DNA of 64,000 bases, taken from Escarpia spicata (taxonomy: Eukaryota; Annelida; Polychaeta; Sabellida; Siboglinidae). The stretch is taken from positions 20,520,184 to 20,584,183 of the forward strand of contig OZ023210.1 of assembly GCA_963995525.1 (NCBI GenBank), read 5' to 3'. The notes beneath the pieces are model-generated. The model saw only the letters and a program-made list of their open reading frames with translations, did not search any database and had not been told where the DNA came from. Below, one piece after another: positions 35,171 through 47,800 of this stretch; position 1 is the first letter of the stretch; every line of letters begins with the position of its first letter. The position numbers and the translations under genes are program-made.

Positions 35171-38100
35171 TAGCAGAATAAAGTGGCTGCGACAGAATCA
35201 TTCTAAATTCTCACAGCATAATAAAATTGCATCTGCCAGTTAGTTGAATCAGATACATGCAAAATAATAGCACAAAATAACAGGTTTTTATATAAGTCTA
35301 GACCGTTTCAACTTTTGATGCCCAAAATGATAGTGAACTGTAGAACAACATAAATACCCATTGTCTATGAAAATGTGTCATTCAAAAGGTATGTTCACAT
35401 CCATACAAGTTTCATTTTTCCAGAAATTTACTTAAGTGAGTCAGCCTGTTTTTATGGTGAAACTGATCTAGCCCAGAGTGCTCTGTTAAGCCGAGTCCAA
35501 TATTAAAGGAGGATGTTTTGAACTGCTTGCAAATGTCCCTGCTGTTCGTCTGGAACGCCACGGTTGCAATGGTGCTGTTTCACTATGACAAGGGTTCATC
35601 AGAAACATCCACCACAAAATAGAATACGTTATTAAATTTAAGTTTTGTTAGATGCAAAAACTACCACAAAATGACAGAGGACACTATTTCCTTGACACAC
35701 TAGCAACATCTCCCAGTGTGACAATTTTATTATTGTTAAGGAGCAAAAACTATTTTAAAGAGCAAAATCAGGCGTATGATCTCGTGAAAATATTGGTGAA
35801 ACAGTGCCCCAGTATAGCAAATTGATTGAGAACACATTGAAAACACAGTTTGCAGGCTAGACTAGACTAGTTTAATATGCATAAATACAATGGTTTTGTT
35901 GACAATCACACAAGGAGTATCCACACACGTAGTATATTAATTAACAGAGCACGCTGTTCACGTTCCAAATCACGGTGCACAAACACAGAGATATTACCCT
36001 GATCAATTTCAGATAGCAGTGTTAAATACAAACAGTCCATGAATTTCGTTGTAATTTCCACTGGTGATTTCCGTGTAAATTCTTGCAACGATGAAAAGTA
36101 TCCAGAAATTTTGAAGGACAAAGCATGGGTCGCCACAGGATATCAGAATTATGGCTTGAGGTAGCTCAAGAGACTGGCCTACAATCGTGACTTCTTGTAA
36201 ACGATGGTTTCACACCAACTTCAGTGGCATTAATCTACGAAATATGCGGATCTACTGAACACAAGCCATTGTTACAACACAAGGAAGTGAGTGCAGTGGG
36301 GCAAACACAATTGAGTAAAATATCTTTCGAATTGGACGGATTCATAGTAGTTCCTGATGCATTGGCCATGTCAAGTACACAGATTATACATGGTACATTC
36401 ACTGGACGACATTCACAACACCGGATTCCTATGCTGTTTGCTATGCTTAGGAGAACGCTACTCTAGCTGAAGGGAAGGTCATATTTGAGGTGTGATCGAC
36501 ATGGTTGCCAGTTGCTAAGAGCATAGAACTATACATACGACTGTAGCCAGGTAAACAGTATAAATAAATAAACCAAACCTACAAAGAGACCCAAATGCCA
36601 TGAGTTACGCCCGAGGCAATGATATGATCTGCACAGAATACACTAATGAGGAACGCATACTAAAACATACTGTCTAGCTGCCACAAAATCAGCTAAATCA
36701 AATTCTGTTGGACACAGAAAAATGCTGTTATCACAATCTGATTGAAATTTGATAAAAATTAATCAATGTTACCGATTTGTTTTTTTTTACAAATACAACA
36801 CACTGCACCACCGAAATAGAACGACTGATAATGCTGGAAAGAATCTGTTTGGTAGACATTATTATTAGGAATCACGGAAACGTTGACAATCATCCGCCAA
36901 GGTTAGAATCGTTTCCATGGCATAGTTAGCTGAAATGTTCGGTTTTCAACAAAATGTGTCACAGTATACTGAACATCATTCGACTAGGCTGGACTGTAAA
37001 CAACTATTATCTACACCTGTACATGCCCACTTTGATAACTAGAAAGCAGAGTAATGAACAGCGAAGGATTACATAAAATAAGAGCACACTAGTGGAATGA
37101 AGATACCTCTGAAAATTGATTTAGTAAATAAAAGCTTTATACAGTCTACATTTAATAACTTAGTTAACAATTCATACACTTATACCAACTGATTTATGAA
37201 GCTAATGCCCCGATGATTTTAAATTAGTACACCTGCCCTGGCAGTCTTATCTTTTTACAATTTTATATTTCAACAGGCATATACATAAACCATACGTAAA
37301 TCACTGAGCATCAAGAGATGCTAAACACCTTAAGTACCATCTGAAGATAACATGTCGATTGTACCGGGCGCTTTTTCAAAATCAGACAAAAATATATAAC
37401 AGATTTGTTTGCAACATAATTATCTCGAGGTCTCTATCGAAAAGAAACAATGGCAGTAGGTTCAAGGGACCGCAACGAAACACCCGACGACCAGTCAACT
37501 TGCCGATTTGTGACAACACCCACTAGTAGGTGGCACCAGCGTGTGATACTCCAGTAACAACGGTGAAATAGCAACGAGAACAACAATGAATGACTTGGGG
37601 TGAGCTGGAACTAGTCTTGACAGACAACACCACCAGCAGTTTCTCATACATGTTTTTATACGTAACAGCTAACTATCTACACTCGTTACATGGACTGGTA
37701 GCCTGTTAACACATTTTCATTAAATACTACTCGTGCAGTATAAGTTAAACTTCTCTGTCAGTTGTCGACAGTCGTTGCGGTGACGGCGACTTGCTGAAGC
37801 TGGGTCGGATTGCGTGTTATTGACACGTCACGAGCAGCTTTCACACAAAGTCATCCTACAACAAGAAATCTCATGAGGATGCTTCTCAAATATTAACACT
37901 ACTACAGTACGAAGACCTAAATTAAGTATTATGTTACTTCATGGAAACTGTCTAAGGCCAATCCAGTTGATACAGTAATTTAACTGGCACTAACAGTTTT
38001 ATGACTGCCGGGAATGGTAGTCAGTCTATAATTAGTCATGTATACATAATTTGTACAGACTAGTTAATAATCAATATTCACTTCAAGGATACAAATAACA

Positions 38101-38631
38101 GACTACATGCAACATGTTATTGTATAACTTATGTTATGTACGATTATGAGAATAACCATGTCTAAAGACAATGGTTGAGGTATGCATCAATGGTTACCTG
38201 GTTAAGCATCTGAAGTCTGCAGCATTAAAACAAAAAACAAAAATTTATGACTGTGAACTGTATACGATGATGACAAAAGTATGCAAACTTATTGCGACAC
38301 ATGGCATCAACAGGACAAATACATAATAAATACAAATCTGGTTATAATGACGGTAATTATGCTTACATCCCTGTCTATTATGAACTATTGTGAACAGGTT
38401 TTACCATACAGCACTCTCCACACTACATCTAGATTTTATTCGATTAGTGCAAAAGGCAATTAAATCCTCAAAGAAATTTAAAAGCTATGCATTTTTATTT
38501 ACTTACTTTTTAAACTGTTGTTTTCACTCAAAATTACCCATCAATGTCTTTATTTTTAATCACACATAATTATACATTCTACCGAGAAAATAAATTAGAG
38601 GTGTTAACATATTTTCGGATGTAGCCACATG
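35171..38631. other. PKD2 3' flank; no gene recognised
   Basis: AT-rich, short frames only. May contain the PKD2 3' UTR and a possible last coding exon that I could not identify. Confidence 0.45.
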
Positions 38632-38679
38632 CTACCGAGAATGGTACTGCTTGAGAAATACGCAATGATCACAACTCAC

Positions 38680-38856
38680 CCCGCTTGGGCCGGAACTCGG
38701 CCGTGAATGTGTGCGAGGGCCTCTGCTGCTGCCACCTGGTGAGGGACCGCGTGCACTAGCCTGTCCGATGGATGACTCCGAGTCCCACCGTTCCAGTTCC
38801 TCACGCACGAGTCGCTCCATTTGTTCCCGTTTTGCTTCGTCAGACGCACCGTCCGC
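38680..38856 (-). CDS. PKD2: PKD2 exon 13 (C-terminal tail, possibly not the last exon)
   Basis: Acceptor GTCGCCAG. Encodes [20 protein letters not shown] and a Ser/Pro/Arg-rich tail ending RPSSGPSG. The match with human [20 protein letters not shown] is almost exact. A strong donor GGGTGAGT follows at 38679; no further exon was recognised. If unspliced, the frame adds 16 residues and stops at 38632. Confidence 0.9.
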
Positions 38857-41800
38857 CTGGCGACAAGAACCAACATTACAACTAGCATTCCTTGTGTGAC
38901 ATCATCGCCTTAGTTGAAGTTTACTTTTATTGTATAAACACTGTATACCAAGGGCCTGAAGCCACATACATAAATATATTATAAATAGTTCTTTATCATA
39001 TAAATGTAGACGGTAGGGGACTCACAAGAGAATAACGGAACACAAAAGAGGGTGATAGAAGAAGATAAGACGGAAATTAAGAAATAAACATGTCAAGAGA
39101 GATCTAGAAAGGGCATGGATGAACAGTGAAGAGTGGGAGAAATGTCAAGAGTCGTGACAGATGGAGATAAGTCATCACGAGTGCGGCACAGATTGAATGA
39201 TGTGGATGGATGGATGGTTTTACAGCCAAAAAATTAAGAAAATCTGCAATTTTGTAATAGTGAGGTTGCACTATACATAAAGCCCTACATTAGCAGTGGC
39301 ACTCACCTCTGTGATGCTATCAAGGATCTTGCTCATTGTCTCCCTCCTCTTTGTCTTAGCGAGCTCCATCGCCTCCAATTTGACGAGAACCGCATCGATC
39401 TTCGACACAATGCTACCGATTGAATGTTCCATGCGATCAACGCGTCGCGACAACACTGTGAACTCTTCGTATGACACACCACCCATGCCACGACCACCGA
39501 CACGAGTCGACTTTGTGCCTGTGTCTTCATCGTCACTCTCATCGATACTGTCGTCACCGAGACTAATGCGACTCCGGCCTGTGCCTGGTCGGTTTTGTCG
39601 TTCTTCCAACTCCTCAAACTCCTTGCTCAATGCCTCCTGCGTGACAACAACCACCAACATGTTCACCAAATGTCTACATACACATGACAACAACCATCAA
39701 CAGGTTCACCAAATGTCTAAATACACATGACAACAAACACCAACATGTTCACCAAATGTCTAAATACACATGACAACAAACACCAACATGTTCACCAAAT
39801 GTATAAATACACATGACAACAACCATCAACAGGTTCACCAAATGTCTAAATACATATGACAACAAACACCAACATGTTCACCAAATGTCTAAATACACAT
39901 GACAACAAACACCAACATGTTCACCAAATGTATAAATACACATGACAACAACCATCAACAGGTTCACCAAATGTCTAAATACATATGACAACAAACACCA
40001 ACATGTTCACCAAATGTCTAAATACACATGACAACAAACACCAACATGTTCACCAAATGTCTAAATACACATGACAACAAACACCAACATGTTCACCAAA
40101 TGTCTAAATACACATGACAACAACCATCAACAGGTTCACCAAATATCTAAATACACATGACAACACACACAAACATGTTCACCAAATGTCTAAATACACA
40201 TGACAACAACCATCAACAGGTTCACCAAATGGCTAAATACAATTGACAACAACCATCAACATATCTTCACGAAATGTCTAAATACACATGACAACAACCA
40301 TCAACAGGTTCACCAAATGTCTAAATACACATAACAACAACCATCAACAGGTTCACCAAATGTCTAAATACACATAACAACAACCATCAACAGGTTCACC
40401 AAATGTCTAAATACATATGACAACAAACACCAACAGGTTCACCAAATGTCTAAATACACATAACAAACACCAACATGTTCACCAAATGTCTAAATACACA
40501 TGACAACAACCATCAACAGGTTTACCAAATATCTAAATACACATGACAACAAACACAAACATGTTCACCAAATGTATAAATACACATGACAACAAACACA
40601 AACATGTTCACCAAATGTCTAAATACACATGACAACAACCATCAACAAGTTCACCAAATGGATAAATACAATTGACAACAACCATCAACATATCTTCACC
40701 AAATGTCTAAATATACTTAACAACAACCATCAACAGGTTCACCAAATGTTTAAATACACTTGACGACAAACACCAAAATATTCACCAAATGTCTAAATAC
40801 ACATGACGACAAACACCAAAATGTTCACCAAATGTCTAAATACACATGACGACAAACATCAAAATGTTCACCAAATGTCTAAATACAAATGACGACAAAC
40901 ACCAAAATGTTCACCAAATGTCTAAACCAAAATGTTCATGAAACATCTAAATTTCCATCTGCACAGTGAAAGCAGATTCAAGACCAATAGTTAGACATCT
41001 TGAGATGTTTTCACATGACATATTCAATATAAAAACACATCAAAATTATGTTCAAGACAAGACATTTATTTACTTGGTAAATAAACAGGATGATCTGATT
41101 AATGAAACACACCGCAATATGCATCTTCCATTCCATTTTTGTTGAAACGTTGTTTTAGATTTTGCGTAGTGAAATAAAATGTCAGGCCATTCTAACACCT
41201 TTCTGTATAAAATAATCACAATTTTTAAGACTTACAAGTCTTTTAAAACAAGGAAAACTAATGGAAAGTTTTGCTGCATCAAGGAGAGTTTCAAAATGAA
41301 TACAACATACAACATGGCTTGTTTCTGTATTTCTGTTTATGAAATTCAGTACAGACCTTCTGGCCTTCCAGGTCGGATTGCATGTTCCTCTGTTCATCCT
41401 CATCCAGCACTCGGTCTCCATCCAGATCGTACTTGGCAAACACAGCCTCTATCTCAGCCTCTGCATAGCCACGACTGCAAGCAAGAGATCACATGATGAC
41501 CGACTCACAGCAACCGTCTCACTCTTGCACTTGGGATAATGATACTGTCTTCAAAGTATAACAATGTTTTAATGTTGGAAACTCTACCAATGGAACAAAG
41601 GTTGATTGTGTTAGTACAGGATATAAAAACATCGGCTTGTAACTTTCGGTCTACCATATTAGCGATCGACATATGACACTGTTGCCAATTACAAAATATA
41701 GATTATTACAGTACTTCTGGAATCACTGATCAACAATGTTAAGCTACTAAACTTGATGGAAGAATGCAACTGCACCAATTTATCAACATTTATTTTGATG

Positions 41801-44800
41801 GACATTTTAAATAATGGAATCAGTTGGAGGATACTTACGTCTTCAGATCCTGCCTCCACTCGTCGAAGTCGAGCTGTTTGTCCTGGTTGATGTCGGCTGA
41901 CTGCAGTGCCTTCTGGATGTCGACAATCTTGTCTCGCTTCAGGTTCAGTTTGTCCATCATCTTGTTGTAGCCCTGGCAGGAAAACAGAGTTTTACAGTCT
42001 TCCGTATTACACATTATGCATGTGTTAATTAATACAGTTAATATCATCACAAACCAGAATGATATACCTTTTCTTCCTGGTTGTTGTAACATCCTGTGTC
42101 ACAAACTAGCAAAATTCCTTATCTTGAATTACAACGTAATTTATATCCTCTCATAAGAACAAAATTAATCTTATGAAATATTGCTGTAGCTTATGTAATA
42201 AAACAAAAAAAATATATTACGCAGTATTACAATGACAAAAGATCTATCGTATTTGATACCATGTTAAATATTTCCACGAAACCAACCAAAAACTTAGAAT
42301 TAACTTAGACTAAAGATCTGGCCTAACTGGTACAATACTTGGCTGTATTATCCAGATTCCACTGTAAAAACATAACACACATTTCATTAATTGAAACCAC
42401 ACTACTTCCTGTGACACACCCCGCCAGGCTCCTACTTCCTGTGACACACCCCGCCAGGCTCCTACTTCCTGTGACACACCCCGCCAGGCTCCTACTTCCT
42501 GTGACACACCCCGCCAGGCTCCTACTACGCAAGACACACATACCTTCTTGAAGTAGTCACCGACGTCGAACTCGTTCTTCTGGTTCGAGAGTTCAGCCTT
42601 GACCTCGGAGTATGTGTCGTTTATGATGGCGAGGAACATGTTGAGGAGGACGAAGAACACGAAGAAGACGTAGAGGATGAAGTAGGTGGGACCGAGGATA
42701 CGGTTCGCCGCCTCCAGCTCGTGGAAGTTGAAGTCTCCCAGGATGATTCGGAACAGCGTGAACCTGAAGTGGTCAGACGTAAAAATGTAAATGTAATTGA
42801 ATGGAACATAGTTCCGGTTTCTTGGTTTATTTCCATGGTTGAAATATTCAAAATCACTTCTTCTGAAGTAATGTCTATAACTAATGCATATAAACGTGGA
42901 CAATAGTCTTACATTGTTAATTTCACAATTACTTTCATTAATAATCAACAAGCAACGGAAACATTTACAATGTGCACAGCCCTAGTACTAGATTTTACAC
43001 ATGAAATTGTAAATCCTTCAAATATTCTTGATTTTTATACCAATTTTGTAAAGGAACTAAAAACAATGTAGCAGCTAAATTCCACTTTCCATCTGTACAT
43101 AAAGTACAGCATTGTATGTAACATTTGGCAATATGAAAAAAATACAGAAAAATAAATTGCTAGTTAAATCAGATTTTAAACCCATCTGTATCGCGATTCC
43201 CATGAAAAGTTGATAGTTAATGAGCTAGGCATGGTATTGTGATGTCAAAGGCAAAAATCGTGCAAGATGCCAGTACTTTCAACAAATTCACAGCATGTTT
43301 ACAACAATAGATGTTGAGTCAAAACAAGCAACAGAAGGAGTTATTATGGGGTATTCCGATGTAATAGACCCTACAAACACTAGTCATAATACAGGAACAA
43401 TAATTATAATTCATTTTACGGTTCCACACAAATCCAACTTTGTTGAAAAAATGAAGCGAGAGAACTGCCAGAGTCCAGTCAACCTGACAACGTCAACAAG
43501 ACGTGAGTTTTTGTAGTCGGCTTGACCACAACAACTTTCGCTGCTTCAGCTTATTTTGCGAGAAATTGTTTCGATTGTGACACAGGAAAACTAAACTACA
43601 TCAGTAAACATACACAAACACACAAATATTGTATCCAACTGCAGAAAGTAACGTTATATGATATCAAAATTTTACATAAAGGAAGAGCTGTACAATTTAG
43701 TATTACCCTGACTCCGGTTAATTTTTTTTCCATCAATCCCTGTGGCCGAGTAGATAAGTACGTCGGCTCAGCACATATCTGGTTTTACTACCAACATGGG
43801 TTCAAGCCCAACACCAAACTTTTTAAACAGTGTATTTTTATTTATCGCGCATATTCGATTCAATGTAAATTGTGAAATTATTAATATATTGAATTCTGGT
43901 AAAATTATTGTCTTGCTGGAAATGGAAATATACAGGAAGATGTATTGTAATATGAATTCACGCAATAGGGAGTTTTTAGTTCCATTAATGCAGTTACAGT
44001 TACCATGGACTTAGCTGAAGGAAATCTAGATAATTGTGTTGCTAACTGCAGAAATTTCACATTAACTCTGAACAGATGATAGCAAAAGAACTGTTTACTC
44101 ACATGGCAGCATCAAAGCTCTTGAAGTCGCGGACCTGCGTACCGAAGATGAGGTAGCCAAGCTGGGCGAAGGCCAAGAAGATGATGAAGAACATGACAGC
44201 GAAACCAGCAAGATCCTTGGCACAGCGCGCCAGAGTCGACGACAGCTGCGTCATCGTCTTGTTGAAGCTGATGTACTTGAACACCTGCAAATACAGCAAA
44301 AAAATTGGATTGGTAAAAATAAAAATGATAACTGTACATGTTCTGAGTAAAATATGCAACAAATGCATGTCAGCATTTACATGTTGATTTTTGCATTTTA
44401 GCCAGAACGTCAACCAACTGCGTGAAGAGATTCACCAGACTGACTGATTCAAATAACTTTTTTTTATATCTGCCAAATTTTCATTTTCTTGTCATGTGAA
44501 GAAAAAGGTGTATTAAACTAACAAACTAAAAATTATTCAACCTAACTCTCGGAAACAATGTTCTCAAACTCCCAATGAAACAATGACGCAGCCACCAACA
44601 ACCAAGAGACTGACCTTGACCCATGCAAAGAAGACCATGATGGCGATGGCGCTGTTGAAGACGACCTGCCAGTAGCTGAGGAACTCAAAATCGGGGTACT
44701 GCTCCGGCCGACTGAGCAGGTCCTCCAGCTTGTTGATGACAGCAAAGGAGCGGTAGATGTTGAAGACAATGCAGCAGATGGCGAGCAGAATGACAATGAC

Positions 44801-47800
44801 GTCCAGGATGTTCCAGAAGCTCTTGAAGTACTTCATGCGGTGCTTCTTGATCTGTCAATATCACATGTGATAATATAATATCAGCCAGCAGACCGGCAGC
44901 TGTGGCATGCTCTTATGGAAGCCTTAGATGCCTCCTGAGGCATGAAAAGGATCGCATGAATGAGTATAACACTTAAATGATCAAGAACCCAAGCTTGACA
45001 GCGACTAAGTTTAGTCTTAGTAAGAGTCCCCCATCCCTTATCTGACAGTCTTTACTTTTCTTACTGTGCATTATATACTTTGTTTTTTTCTTGCTAATTT
45101 GAATACAATATACTTTATGTTTTTTGTAATTATTACATTGTTGTATTATGTAATTGGGACAATAAAAAATTCAAAAGTGTAATATGCCACAATTGGGAAT
45201 AATCACTTTGTGCCCAAATCATAAAGTTGACGGGACATGACCTAGATAGCAGTTTTGGCTCACATGGCCAGTCACGTATGTGCGCATAGATATTTGTAAA
45301 TGAGTTTTGGTGGTTTTAAAGTTTGGGTAGTGGTATATGCAAAAATGCAGTAATGACGAACCTCGATGAATTCTTCAATCATGTAGTAGATGATGAACAA
45401 CGCGAAGATGCACTCGCAGGCCATCACAAAGTAGTCGCTGGCCGACACGTAGCGGATCAGCTTCACCGTGCGGAAGTTCCATGACGGAATGACACCTCCT
45501 GTGGCCGGGAACTCAAGGACAAGACTGCAAGTACAAGTTCATGTTCAACGTACCAAGTGATGACCCATCTAATGGCAACTGTTGTGAAAGTATGTTGGTC
45601 ATCTTTAAAAAATTATAATTCTCGAAACTATTGACAAGTTTACCAATTTGTGTGTCCAAAATACCCTGGACAGATGAGCAGCTAAGTGGGAGAAAACCAT
45701 TTCAAGTAGTGTTGTTTTTTGCCAGGAAGAACACTGGGGACACTGATGGATCCAATAATCATTGTTTGCCTATGTCACAATCAAAATTACTGGCATGACC
45801 TCCAATGTTTACATAATACTATCAGCATTACATTGTTAGTGCAGCATGACATCTGCTCAACCAACCATTCCCACATGCAGTTCTCACTTGAACAACTTTC
45901 TCTTATGTTTCTGTCATAAAGACAAACATTTTAGGCCAGAATTTCAACAAAATATATGACAGAACGTACTAACGCTCAACATATTCGGCACCATTTTTGG
46001 TGACTTGACGAACCTTGGGTCACGTGATGAGTACTGTATCATGACTCACCGGATGACACAGAAGAGGTTGATGTTTGCATTGTAGACGGTGAAGTCGATG
46101 AAGACAGCCCTGGTGCCTCTGTCTAGCCACAGGTTCTCCTTCAGTGAGGCGATCGTCTCCAGCGACTCCTTCTTCACAGATGCCAGGTTCTGCACAAAGC
46201 CACCACCGGCATACGTCGAGATCAGCCCCCAGTGATTCGAGCCATCCAGTTCCTTTTGCGTTGCGTAGTTCCACCTGTTGGCAGAAACAAACAGTTTTAT
46301 TGACACGGTCATGCCTCGTTACGGTCACCTCGGTAATACAGCCACCTTGCAATTATGGTCATCTTAGGACAGTCAAAAATTATTTCCATAACAGTAAAGT
46401 ATAGAAAATTACTCCCGCAAATATGGTCACTTAAATCCTCAACAACTAGAGTTCAGATGTGCAATAAACCAGAGTCATTAGGCATTACATTGTGAATAGT
46501 GACACGTAAAAGTCACCAAGAGAGCGAGAGGATGCTGACGGTTTAGGGTCAAAATGTAATTTCTACTAAACGTTTCTTGAGATTTTTGGTGGGTGACAAT
46601 GATAGTTTCAGATGACTTTAGTGACGATTTGAGGCACAGCTACAGAGAAAGCGCACGTGCCCAGGTTAAGCTTAATTTAAGGTTGTTTTTAGAAACAGAT
46701 GACCCGAGCTAGCAGGGCATATCTGGAAGTAGCCTACGTACGCCGAGCCATTCTCAAGACCGAAGGGGAAGCGGTCCTCAATATTCGATGCGTATGCGTC
46801 GTAGCAGGTCTTGATCTCCTTGCGGAAGTCCTCATGAACAGTGCACGAGTCGTTCTTCACTTTGAGTTGTCGCAAGCGCGGCACGCCTAGCAACTTGTTC
46901 TCGTAGAAGATGTAGCCCAGTTCCTCTTGTGACACGTTGCGGTCATTGTACCACGTCTCCCAGTAGAGTCCGTCCATCAGAGGCCCCTCCGAGAACTGGC
47001 AACAGAAATATCCAGCCCTGGCATGTGAAACAAACTCATACGTCACTTCTACATGTTGCAATCTAACTATAAAATGTAGAGAGGTAAGTTGTTATATAGC
47101 GTAGTATCTCGTCCTCAGGACTGTTCAAAGCGCTTTACACATTACTCCCTAGCAGGCCTGTTCAATCGAACACAATTTCGACTTCTCTGTAGCCACTGCA
47201 CCACTCCGCTCCACAACTATAATCGAGTTAGCATAAGCGCCTCGCCACGGCGAACCAGGTATAAAGTCGCATACGCCTATTCTGGACATGAACTAAAAAT
47301 AGCTGTCTAAGTCATGTCCCATCAATTTTACGATTTTGACAGAAATGTGCACCTTACAATCTTTCTTTCAATATCCAGTTTATTTTCCCCGATTAACGAT
47401 CCAAAACTAATAAAATACCTGCATTTACAAACCCATGGATTAAAAAACAACAGACAATATGAATAAAAATTACCTTGTTTTGTCAAAATGTTATTTTTTA
47501 AAGTCTGCTTCAAGTTTAGCAATAAATCAGAAACTTCTGAAGATATGTCAACAGATGAGGTATCATTCTAAAGCTCATCATCTGTCGAATAAAAAAGGTA
47601 CCACAAATTTATATGTATAATACACCCCCATGCATAATACGCACCCCGACTTCCGACAGAATTTTTATAGTACCATGTGTAATACACATCCCAACTTTTG
47701 GCATCAACCCCTCATTTCCCCGCTTCTGATAGTTGGAGCATGACTCAGGGTTAGCCATTGTCATTTCGTCAAAGTTTGTTTATGCAATGACCCTATGCCA

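Noticed and set aside
39296..39730. 144-codon plus-strand ORF
   Set aside because: Antisense shadow of PKD2 exon 12.
39641..40930. Regular repeats with spacer-like variation suggesting a CRISPR array
   Set aside because: The units are contiguous 43-bp tandem copies without unique spacers, inside an intron of an animal gene.
42310..42951. 213-codon minus-strand ORF as one exon
   Set aside because: Only 42544-42763 is coding; the rest is flanking intron, including the 30-bp array. Splice sites and PKD2 homology define the exon.
43735..43810. Functional tRNA-Ser/Leu gene
   Set aside because: A and B boxes are present but the acceptor stem does not pair.
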